NCBI GenBank assembly: GCA_021812735.1
Contig: JAKAMV010000149.1
Span: forward strand, 1-14,392
DNA from: Chloroflexota bacterium
GTDB taxonomy: Bacteria; Chloroflexota; Limnocylindria; Limnocylindrales; CSP1-4
DNA length: 14,392 nucleotides
Direction: 5' to 3'
Below the pieces are notes generated by a model. It was not told the origin of the DNA. It worked only from the letters and a program-made list of their open reading frames with translations, and made no database searches. Positions 7,358-13,764 of this stretch are shown piece after piece. The translations under genes were made by a program, and so were the position numbers. The first letter of the stretch is position 1; every line of letters starts with the position of its first letter.

Positions 7358-7980
7358 CGCGCGCCTCCTGCTCGACCGACCTCGGCCGCCGCGGCGCTCA
7401 ACGAGCGCCAGTTGCCCACCGTGCCGATCCCTGGCGTGGCCGTGGGACGGACCGCCGCCGCGGAGAGGACGGTCAGCGTTTCGCGCCGGCGCCCCTGCCG
7501 CACCAGATCATTGAGTTCGCCGTACACGAGCGCGCCGACCTTGCACGACTCGACGCAGGCGGGCACCCGCCCGGCCCGAACCCGGTCGATGCACCCATCG
7601 CACTTGAGCGCGACCGTATGGGGCCTCCCGCCGTCGACGGCGAGGTGGTACGTGAGCGCGTCGAAGGGGCAGACGATGGCGCACATCGCGCACGCGATGC
7701 AGCGCACCTCGTCGATCAGGACCACGTCGTGCCGCTGGTCACGAGCAATCGCCGCGGTTGGGCAGACGAGCTGGCAGGGCGCCGGGTCGCAATGGCGGCA
7801 GCGGTTGGGGAACGAGCTCGCTGGCGTGGGGCCAACCTCGACGTGGATGCGCTTCCGCGGGGGCGGATCCTCCATGAATGCCCAGGCGGGATCGCGGCTG
7901 CGGGAGTGCTCCACAGCGCACGCGTACTCGCACTGCAGGCATCCGATGCAGCGCTCCGCATCGACGAAGACCGTCTCCAT
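7354..7980 (-). CDS. cooF: CooF-like ferredoxin with four [4Fe-4S] clusters
   Basis: This 208-residue polyferredoxin of the DMSO-reductase/HycB/CooF type probably takes electrons from CooS and delivers them to the operon's flavoprotein or another acceptor. Sixteen cysteines fall into four groups: Cys11/14/17/21, Cys61/64/69/73, Cys94/97/100/104 and Cys127/130/142/146, enough for four cubane clusters. No Tat or Sec signal and no transmembrane segment are seen, so a cytoplasmic protein is expected. The last 45 residues are Ala/Arg-rich and beyond the cluster domain. ATG 7980 follows AAGGGGGTGG, a good ribosome site. It is the first gene of the coo operon and shares an ATGA overlap with cooS. 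Similar subunits serve formate dehydrogenases and hydrogenases, but tight linkage to cooS makes CooF the best call. Confidence 0.9.
   Translation of the reverse strand: METVFVDAERCIGCLQCEYACAVEHSRSRDPAWAFMEDPPPRKRIHVEVGPTPASSFPNRCRHCDPAPCQLVCPTAAIARDQRHDVVLIDEVRCIACAMCAIVCPFDALTYHLAVDGGRPHTVALKCDGCIDRVRAGRVPACVESCKVGALVYGELNDLVRQGRRRETLTVLSAAAVRPTATPGIGTVGNWRSLSAAAAEVGRAGGAR
7364..7369 (-). promoter_or_regulatory. Perfect Shine-Dalgarno of cooS inside cooF
   Basis: AGGAGG on the minus strand lies 6 nt before the cooS ATG and within the last codons of cooF. It fixes the cooS start and shows that CooS is translated from the cooF message with its own strong site in addition to stop/start coupling. 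Confidence 0.85.
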
Positions 7981-8027
7981 CGCGCCACCCCCTTGTACGG
8001 GACGCGGGGCCGTCGTCCGCTGGCATC

Positions 8028-8045
8028 GACGCCATGCAAGGCGTC
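8028..8045. promoter_or_regulatory. Inverted repeat upstream of cooF (candidate operator or leader hairpin)
   Basis: GACGCC and GGCGTC are perfect 6-bp complements separated by a 6-nt ATGCAA loop, starting 47 nt before the cooF start. The symmetric form suits a dimeric regulator; in RNA it would form a 5' leader hairpin. No regulator gene is present in the window, so the role is open. Confidence 0.35.
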
Positions 8046-8133
8046 AGTGTCAGGCTGCACGGATCGACTCTCTTCGCTAGGGCCGATCGTCCCCATTACG
8101 GGGGCCGCGTGGCCGATTCCCGTTGCGCTGGTC

Positions 8134-8163
8134 TATGCGCCGGGCGGGTCGGGCGCGGAAGAG
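8134..8163. repeat. Exact 30-bp direct repeat, copy 2 (upstream of cooF)
   Basis: Identical over all 30 bases to 3186-3215 and in the same orientation. It lies 153 nt upstream of the cooF start and 114 nt upstream of the divergent SNF2 start. The match stops sharply at both ends. It would be read on the minus strand as an upstream element of the coo operon, as copy 1 is of the aco block. Confidence 0.9.
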
Positions 8164-8264
8164 CCACCCGCCCCGCCCGGCCGCACGACTGGGCCGCGCA
8201 ACTGGGCCGCAACGCCGGAGAGCGCCGCTCGGCCGCGCCCCCGCGCTCCCAGCTTCGGCCGGCG

Positions 8265-8270
8265 TAAGCT
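8265..8270 (+). promoter_or_regulatory. Possible -10 element for a leaderless SNF2 transcript
   Basis: TAAGCT fits the loose TAnnnT -10 pattern and ends 7 nt before ATG 8278, which would place the transcription start at or next to the start codon. No Shine-Dalgarno is visible between them and no good -35 is seen. Confidence 0.35.
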
Positions 8271-8277
8271 CGGGTCG

Positions 8278-11200
8278 ATGTTCGCGCTCCATGCGACCTG
8301 GGGACTCGACCGTCGCCTGCACCTCTGGGCGGAGGATGCGGCCGCTTACGAACGCCCCGGCGGGTCCGCCGTGCGGCCCGCGCGTCGAACACCTGCGCCC
8401 CATCCCTTCGCCGCGCCAGCCGATCGGCTGGACCATGCGCTCGCGACCATCGGCCTCCCCGCGTCGGAGGGGGAGGCGGCGGCCCTCGAGATCGTCCTGC
8501 CCACCCGCGACAGCGTTCCGCAGCCCTCGCCCTCGCTCCCCGTCACGCCCCGCGGCGACGGTGCCGTTCCCGTGCTCACGCGCTGGCGCGTCCCTAGCCG
8601 GGCCTTGGGCGGGCAGGCCGCGGCCGAACTCCTGGTCTCGCTCGCGGAGGCCGCGGCGCTTGCGGAGGTCGATGCGTCCCTCCGGTTCTGGGCACGCCTG
8701 GCACGCCTGGCCCTCGAGATCGTGGCCCGCGGACGTGTGCTGCCTGGCATCCGCGAGCCGACCCGCGGACGCTTCATCGCCCGCTGGGAACCCGTGCCGG
8801 GGTCGGGCGACGGCGCGCGTCTCCGGGCGCTCGCCCGCGCCATGCCGATCGTCTGCCGGGCCGCCGGAAGCGATGGCGCGCCACGGCCGGCCAACGACAT
8901 CGTGGCCGAAGCGCTCGGTGTGCTCGTCGATGCGCATGTGCGCCACGCCCTCGCCCGAGCGGCCGGGTTCCAGCCGCCCTGCGGCGAGTGGTGGCCGTCG
9001 TCCGGCGTGTGGGAACGCTTCGGCACAGCACTCTGTTCGACCGACCCGCTCCTGACGCACGCGGGCGCTCCGGCAGTCGACGCCTCGGCCACGCGGGCGC
9101 TCGGGCGCGCGCTGGCCGCGTGGCGCGTGCGGTGCCTGCCGACCGAGGGACCGCTCCGCACCGTCTTCCGCCTCGTGGAGCCCGGCCACGGCCGTGCCGA
9201 AACGGGACCCGAGGTTGCCGACCCGATCGGCACGGCCGCCCCGCGACCTGTGCCGGTCGTGGTCGCGCCGCGCGAGCCCTGGCGGCTCGAGATCCTCGTG
9301 GGGCCGCGCGACGAGCCGAGCCTGCTCGTTGGAGCCGCCGAGGTGTGGGCGGATCCGCGCGTTCTCGCGCGCGCCGTGCCGGACGTCGACGCCGACGAGG
9401 TGCTCCTGGTGGACTTGGTCCGCGCGAGCCGTCTCTACCCGCCGCTGGAGGGCGCCCTCGCCGCGGCCCGTCCCGACACGCTCGAACTCGACACCCGCGG
9501 TGCGCACGCCTTCCTGCGCGAGGGCGCGCCGCTGCTTGCCGATGCGGGGTTCGGTGTCCTGCTGCCCGGCTGGTGGAGCTCGCGACGGCGGCGCATCGGG
9601 CTGCGCGTGCGCGCCCGCGGCCATTCTGGCCCCGCCCGCACGAGTGTCGGGCCGAGCCTGGGCTCGCGCGCGCTCGTCGACTGCGAACTCTCGGCGGCGC
9701 TCGGCGACACGCCGCTCTCCGAAGGCGAGCTGCGCACGCTGGCCCGCCTGAAGACGCCGCTCGTCCAGGTCCGCGGGGAGTGGGTCGAGGTGCGGCCCGA
9801 GGAGATCGCGGCCGCGCTCCGCGTGGTGAGCGCGGCACCCGAGGGCGGAGCGCGGACGATGACGGTCGGCGAGTTCCTGCGCCTCGCCGCCGTCTCGGAC
9901 GGTGAGCTCCCCGTCACGGGCATCGAGGTACGCGGATGGCTCGAGGGCCTGCTGCGCGCCGACGAGACGCTGCGTGCCGAGCCGATGGCGACACCGCCGG
10001 GCTTCATGGGTCAGCTGCGCGCCTACCAGGAACGGGGCCTGGGCTGGCTGGCGTTCCTCGACCGGCTGGGGCTCGGGGCGTGCCTCGCCGACGACATGGG
10101 TCTGGGCAAGACGGCACAGCTCCTCGCGCTCCTGGTCGCGGAGCGCGCGGCGATCGCCGAGCGGGCGGCGGTCGGCGCGCCGTCGGCGGTCGGCGGTACA
10201 GCCGCTGCGCCCCGGCCGTGCCCCACGCTCGTGGTCTGCCCGATGTCCGTCGTCGGCAACTGGCAGAAGGAGGCGCGCCGCTTTGCGCCCGGGTTGCGCG
10301 TCCACGTCCATCACGGCGCCGACCGCCTGGTGGGCGACGACCTCGCGACGGCGGTCAACGACGCCGACCTCGTCATCACGACCTACGCGATCGCCGCGCG
10401 CGACGTGGACGCGCTCGCCACGATCGAGTGGGGCCGCGTCGTCCTCGACGAGGCGCAGGTGATCAAGAACAGTGAGACGCGCCAGTCCCGTGCGGTGCGC
10501 CGGCTCCGCGCCGCCGCCCGCGTCGCGCTGACGGGCACACCGGTCGAGAATCGCCTGACCGAGCTCTGGTCGATCATGGAGTTCTTGAACCCGGGGTTGC
10601 TCGGGCCAGAGGCCTCGTTTCGGGAGCGGTTTGCGGTCCCCATCGAGCAAGATGGGGACGAGGAGGCGGTCGAGCGGCTCCGTCGCCTGACCGGCCCCTT
10701 CATCCTGCGTCGTCTCAAGCGCGACCCGGCCATCGGGCTCGAGCTGCCAGAGAAATTCGAGATGACGGTGCCGTGCAACCTGACGCGTGAGCAGGCGACC
10801 CTCTACCAGTCGATCGTCGACGACATGCTCGAGCAGCTGGAGCGGGCCGAGGGGATCCGGCGCCGCGGACTCGTGCTGAAGACGATCGGCCGGCTCAAGC
10901 AGGTCTGCAACCATCCGGCGCAGGCTCTGGGCGACGGATCGGCCCTCGAGGGCCGCTCGGGCAAGCTCGCGCAGCTGGAGGACCTGCTGGACGAGGCGCT
11001 CGCGGCAGGCGACCGTACGCTCGTCTTCACGCAGTACACCGAGTGGGCCGAACGGCTGCGCCCCTACCTGCGCGAGCGCTTCGGGCGCGAGGTCCTCTAC
11101 TTTCACGGTGGGCTCTCGCAGGTCGCACGGGATCAATTGATCGAACGCTTCCAGGCTGGCGCCGCGCCGATCCTGATCCTCTCGTTGCGGGCGGGCGGAC

Positions 11201-11496
11201 AGGGGATCAACCTGACCGCGGCCAACCAGGTGGTCCACTTCGACCGCTGGTGGAACCCGGCGGTCGAGGACCAGGCCTCGGATCGCGCCTACCGGATCGG
11301 GCAGACGCGCGACGTGCAGGTGCGCCGGCTCGTCTGCACGGGCACCATCGAGGAGCGGATCGCTGAGATGAACGAGGCGAAGCGCGACCTCGCCGCCCGT
11401 ATCGTCGGAACGGGCGAGCAGTGGCTGGGCGACCTCTCCACCGCCGAGCTGCGCGAGCTCCTGGCGCTCTCGGCCGACGCCGTGGCGGAGCGCTGA
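8278..11496 (+). CDS. SNF2/Swi2-family DEAD-like helicase (HepA/RapA-like)
   Basis: This 1072-residue superfamily 2 ATPase translocates on double-stranded DNA without strand separation. The N-terminal 570 residues hold a divergent region found in bacterial SNF2 proteins, with a PGWW segment near 430. RecA lobe 1 carries Walker A DDMGLGKT at 605-612, Walker B DEAQ at 724-727 and LTGTPVENR near 750. Lobe 2 has FHGGLSQ at 942-948 and the arginine-finger motif DRAYRIGQ at 1002-1009. All catalytic motifs look intact. The open frame continues upstream to 7231 antisense to cooF, but family similarity begins at MFALHATWGLDRRLHLW, so ATG 8278 is chosen; there is no ribosome site, perhaps because the mRNA is leaderless. 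It is followed after 2 nt by the SWIM gene, a recurrent pairing in high-GC bacteria. Its cellular role (repair, transcription recycling or defence) is unknown. Confidence 0.93.
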   Translation: MFALHATWGLDRRLHLWAEDAAAYERPGGSAVRPARRTPAPHPFAAPADRLDHALATIGLPASEGEAAALEIVLPTRDSVPQPSPSLPVTPRGDGAVPVLTRWRVPSRALGGQAAAELLVSLAEAAALAEVDASLRFWARLARLALEIVARGRVLPGIREPTRGRFIARWEPVPGSGDGARLRALARAMPIVCRAAGSDGAPRPANDIVAEALGVLVDAHVRHALARAAGFQPPCGEWWPSSGVWERFGTALCSTDPLLTHAGAPAVDASATRALGRALAAWRVRCLPTEGPLRTVFRLVEPGHGRAETGPEVADPIGTAAPRPVPVVVAPREPWRLEILVGPRDEPSLLVGAAEVWADPRVLARAVPDVDADEVLLVDLVRASRLYPPLEGALAAARPDTLELDTRGAHAFLREGAPLLADAGFGVLLPGWWSSRRRRIGLRVRARGHSGPARTSVGPSLGSRALVDCELSAALGDTPLSEGELRTLARLKTPLVQVRGEWVEVRPEEIAAALRVVSAAPEGGARTMTVGEFLRLAAVSDGELPVTGIEVRGWLEGLLRADETLRAEPMATPPGFMGQLRAYQERGLGWLAFLDRLGLGACLADDMGLGKTAQLLALLVAERAAIAERAAVGAPSAVGGTAAAPRPCPTLVVCPMSVVGNWQKEARRFAPGLRVHVHHGADRLVGDDLATAVNDADLVITTYAIAARDVDALATIEWGRVVLDEAQVIKNSETRQSRAVRRLRAAARVALTGTPVENRLTELWSIMEFLNPGLLGPEASFRERFAVPIEQDGDEEAVERLRRLTGPFILRRLKRDPAIGLELPEKFEMTVPCNLTREQATLYQSIVDDMLEQLERAEGIRRRGLVLKTIGRLKQVCNHPAQALGDGSALEGRSGKLAQLEDLLDEALAAGDRTLVFTQYTEWAERLRPYLRERFGREVLYFHGGLSQVARDQLIERFQAGAAPILILSLRAGGQGINLTAANQVVHFDRWWNPAVEDQASDRAYRIGQTRDVQVRRLVCTGTIEERIAEMNEAKRDLAARIVGTGEQWLGDLSTAELRELLALSADAVAER

Positions 11497-11498
11497 CG

Positions 11499-12419
11499 AT
11501 GACACGACGGGGCTGGGACGAGTACGCGCCGCCGATCCGGGTGGCCAACGGGATCCGCGCACGCAGCCGGCGGGGCGCGATCGGCGAGACCTGGTGGTCG
11601 CGGCGTTTCCTCGAGGCACTCTCGTGGCGGATCGACGAGCGGCGCCTGGCCCGCGGCAAGGGCTACGCGCGGGCGGGCCAGGTGCTGTCGCTCCACGTCG
11701 CCGCGGGCAGCGTGACCGCGCGCGTCCAGGGCTCCCGTCCACGTCCCTACGCGGTCGCCCTGGCTGCGCCCGTCCTCAACGACCAGCAATGGCGGGCCGT
11801 CGAGACGGAGATGGCCACACGGGCGGTCTTCCTCGCGCGGCTGCTGGCGGGCGAGATGCCGGCCGAGATCGAGGAGGCGTTCGCCGCGGCCGGGACCGCG
11901 CTCTTCGCGATCCGAGAGATCCGGGCGAGCTGCACGTGCCCCGACACGTCCCCCGTCTGCAAGCACATCGCGGCGGTCTTCTTCCTGCTCGCCGAGGCGT
12001 TCGACGACGACCCCTTCCTCATGTTGGCGTGGCGCGGGCGGCCGAGAGAGCAGCTCGTGCGCGAGCTCCGCGCGCTGCGCCCCGCGGCACAGGGCCCGTC
12101 TGCAGCGGGCCCGTCCCCGGTCCCGCTCCCCGAGCCGTCGGAGGCAGGTTTCTGGGACGCCGACCTCGATCTGGCCGAGCTGCGCACACAAGCCTTGCCG
12201 ACGACCCCACCTGACGCGATCCTGCGCGACGCCGATCGCGAGACCGCCGACGCGGTCGGGCGGGAGGCGTTGACGGCCCTGGCGCGGGTCTACTGGGCGT
12301 TCGTGCCGGTCGCCCGCGAGCGGCTCGACCCGTCGGCGGTGGGCAACCCGAACGCGCCGCGCCGGCCGCACGCCCGGGCCCGGCCGGGTCGTCGGTCGGC
12401 CGTCACCAGCCGCCGGTAG
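11499..12419 (+). CDS. SWIM zinc-finger protein, partner of the SNF2 helicase
   Basis: This 306-residue protein carries a SWIM-type zinc site C-x-C-x6-C-x-H (Cys145, Cys147, Cys154, His156). SWIM domains bind zinc and are thought to contact DNA or proteins. The N-terminus has a GETWWSRRFLEAL segment at 29-41 that recurs in proteins of this type. From about 190 on it becomes Pro/Ala-rich, and it ends in a basic tail. ATG 11499 lies 2 nt after the helicase stop, with a GGCGGAG ribosome site inside the helicase gene, so the two are almost certainly co-translated and probably act together, with the SWIM protein as targeting or adaptor subunit. That partnership is inferred from linkage. The last codons contain a 16-bp sequence repeated at the end of the convergent phosphofructokinase gene. 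Confidence 0.88.
   Translation: MTRRGWDEYAPPIRVANGIRARSRRGAIGETWWSRRFLEALSWRIDERRLARGKGYARAGQVLSLHVAAGSVTARVQGSRPRPYAVALAAPVLNDQQWRAVETEMATRAVFLARLLAGEMPAEIEEAFAAAGTALFAIREIRASCTCPDTSPVCKHIAAVFFLLAEAFDDDPFLMLAWRGRPREQLVRELRALRPAAQGPSAAGPSPVPLPEPSEAGFWDADLDLAELRTQALPTTPPDAILRDADRETADAVGREALTALARVYWAFVPVARERLDPSAVGNPNAPRRPHARARPGRRSAVTSRR
12395..12410. repeat. 16-bp direct repeat, copy 1 (end of SWIM gene)
   Basis: GTCGGCCGTCACCAGC occurs here and, unchanged, at 12447-12462. This copy encodes part of SAVTSRR at the SWIM C-terminus. The two copies flank the stop codons of two convergent genes. Confidence 0.85.
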
Positions 12420-12427
12420 GCGCCGGT

Positions 12428-12444
12428 AGCCGGCCACGCCGGTT
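12428..12444. terminator. Small hairpin between convergent genes
   Basis: A CCGGC/GCCGG stem with a 3-nt CAC loop, extended by a G-T wobble and an A-T pair, lies in the 24-bp gap between the SWIM and phosphofructokinase stop codons. It could serve both strands as a terminator, but there is no T-run on either side. Confidence 0.35.
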
Positions 12445-13619
12445 CAGTCGGCCGTCACCAGCATCATGGGCCGTCCTTGCCGTCCGGCGTACTGCGGCCG
12501 CAGGCGCTCCATGTTGTACATCGTGGCGACGTCGACCCGACGCGGGCCGAGCCGCGGATCCGGCAACGGAGTGTGCGTGAACGTCCCGTTCAGGATCGCC
12601 GCCATGCGCCCGGTCTGGCCATCCTCGACCAGGTCCATCGCGATGTTGGCGAACGTGATGCCGACGATCATGTCGACGCCGTCCGGGTCGCCGCTGCGCA
12701 GGTCGTAGGTTAGTTCGCTCGCGACCGCCTCCTCGCCCGTGCGCTTCTTGATCTCGTCGGCCAGTGCCTCGGCCACGTTGACCTTGTGGCGGTGCCCGAA
12801 GCTGTCCATCTCGCCGTACTCGGCCAGTGCGCCGCCCTTCCAGATGGCGCCCTCGGCGGTCACCACGATCGCGTAGCGGCTGGGGTTGTCGCGTTTGTCC
12901 TCGACGAGCAGGCGGCAGAGCAGGTCGAGGTCGTAGGGCGCCTCGGGGATCAGGCAGCGGGTCGATGTGACGTAGGCGGTGAGCAGCGCGGTGAATCCCG
13001 CATCGCGCCCGAAGATGCGAAACACCCCGATCCGCTCGTGTGAGCCGAGCGTCGTGCGCTGGCGTGTGATCAGTTCCTTGGCCCGGTCGATCGCGGTCGA
13101 GAAGCCGATGCAGTACTCGGTGCCTTGGACGTCGTTGTCCATCGTCTTGGGGATCCCGATCAGGGGCACCCCCTCGCGCAGGAGGGCATGGGAGAAGCTC
13201 TGGGTGTCGTCGCCGCCGATCGGGATCAGGTAGTCGAGCCCCAGGCGGCCGATGTTCTCGAGGACGACCGGCGTGAGGTCGTAGATGCCCTCGGACACCT
13301 CCATCGAGGCCAGGCGTTCGGGCGGGATCGTGGGCGGTAGCATCGCGCGGGCCATCTTGCGGGGGTTCGTGCGCGACGTGTGGAGCCACGTGCCACCGGT
13401 CCGATCGATCGTCCGCGTGTTGTGCCGGTCGAGCTTGACCACGTACTCGGGGTCGAGGTCGGGACCCGGCTTCATGTGGGTCAGCCCTTGCCACCCGCGC
13501 CGGATGCCGTACACCTCGTACCCAAGCTCGGTGGCGCGGAAGGTCACGCTCTTGATAACGGAGTTGAGGCCGGGAACGTCCCCGCCACCGGTCAGGATCC
13601 CGATCCTGTGTGTTGTCAC
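12444..13619 (-). CDS. 6-phosphofructokinase with PPi-type active-site residues
   Basis: The enzyme phosphorylates fructose 6-phosphate to the 1,6-bisphosphate in glycolysis. The 391-residue product shows GILTGGGDVPGLN at 7-19, GGDDTQ at 135-140, PKTMDND at 157-163 with catalytic Asp161, and GRDAGF at 204-209. ATP-dependent enzymes have Gly at the positions held here by Asp138 (GGDG in E. coli) and Lys158 (PGT in E. coli). Asp plus Lys is the established signature of pyrophosphate-dependent PFK, so a reversible PPi-linked enzyme is likely, although some ATP enzymes share part of the signature. GTG 13619 is chosen over an upstream GTG at 13649 because a GAGGAG ribosome site sits 7 nt before it and inside the longer version. 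The gene is divergent from the deaminase gene and convergent with the SWIM gene. Confidence 0.92.
   Translation of the reverse strand: MTTHRIGILTGGGDVPGLNSVIKSVTFRATELGYEVYGIRRGWQGLTHMKPGPDLDPEYVVKLDRHNTRTIDRTGGTWLHTSRTNPRKMARAMLPPTIPPERLASMEVSEGIYDLTPVVLENIGRLGLDYLIPIGGDDTQSFSHALLREGVPLIGIPKTMDNDVQGTEYCIGFSTAIDRAKELITRQRTTLGSHERIGVFRIFGRDAGFTALLTAYVTSTRCLIPEAPYDLDLLCRLLVEDKRDNPSRYAIVVTAEGAIWKGGALAEYGEMDSFGHRHKVNVAEALADEIKKRTGEEAVASELTYDLRSGDPDGVDMIVGITFANIAMDLVEDGQTGRMAAILNGTFTHTPLPDPRLGPRRVDVATMYNMERLRPQYAGRQGRPMMLVTAD
12447..12462. repeat. 16-bp direct repeat, copy 2 (end of phosphofructokinase gene)
   Basis: Identical to 12395-12410, 52 bp downstream of it. Read on the minus strand it encodes the last residues LVTAD of the phosphofructokinase. 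One copy probably arose by local duplication. Confidence 0.85.
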
Positions 13620-13626
13620 CGTGGAA

Positions 13627-13632
13627 CTCCTC
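13627..13632 (-). promoter_or_regulatory. Shine-Dalgarno fixing the phosphofructokinase GTG start
   Basis: GAGGAG on the minus strand with a 7-nt spacer to GTG 13619. It lies inside the coding part of the longer alternative (GTG 13649), which argues for the shorter protein. Confidence 0.75.
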
Positions 13633-13752
13633 GTCGCGGCGGCCCACACGATCGCCGGCTGGCGGCGGGACGGGCCGTGCCGAGGGCGACCGAGCTGGGG
13701 GCCAACTAGTCGATCGTGCCGCTCGCATGGTACCCGGGCCGACGGGCCCCTG

Positions 13753-13758
13753 TATGAT
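13753..13758 (+). promoter_or_regulatory. -10 element for a leaderless deaminase transcript
   Basis: TATGAT differs from the consensus TATAAT at one base and ends 6 nt before GTG 13765. Transcription would then start at the GTG itself. No ribosome site precedes either GTG 13765 or the in-frame ATG 13783. A clear -35 is absent. Confidence 0.5.
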
Positions 13759-13764
13759 CGGCTC

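Larger units (their letters stand above)
7981..8277. other. Divergent intergenic region between cooF and the SNF2 gene
   Basis: This 297-bp spacer has no credible gene on either strand. It holds, from left to right, the cooF ribosome site, a GACGCC/GGCGTC inverted repeat, the second copy of the 30-bp repeat and a likely -10 element for the SNF2 gene. It should contain promoters for both the coo operon and the helicase pair. I could not find a convincing sigma-70 promoter for cooF, nor a palindrome matching what I recall of CooA operators. Confidence 0.7.

Noticed and set aside
5753..8080. A 775-codon plus-strand open frame across cooS and cooF
   Set aside because: It is antisense to two genes with fully conserved metal ligands, and its translation is rich in Arg, Asp, His and Ala without domain features.
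3186..8163. CRISPR array or sequencing-adapter origin for the 30-bp repeat
   Set aside because: Only two copies 5 kb apart exist with no regular spacers. Read on the minus strand the first 8 bases (CTCTTCCG) resemble part of a common adapter, but the other 22 do not.
7231..8277. A longer N-terminus for the SNF2 protein, since its frame stays open upstream
   Set aside because: The upstream part is antisense to cooF and crosses the 30-bp repeat; recognisable family sequence begins at ATG 8278.
7981..8277. CooA binding site before cooF
   Set aside because: I saw no pair of half-sites matching the CooA operator as I recall it; only the GACGCC/GGCGTC repeat is present.
8077..11742. A 1221-codon open frame antisense to the SNF2 gene
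   Set aside because: Its product is low-complexity Arg/Ala/Gly/Asp with no recognisable motif, and it covers a gene with intact helicase motifs. Long antisense frames are expected at this GC content.
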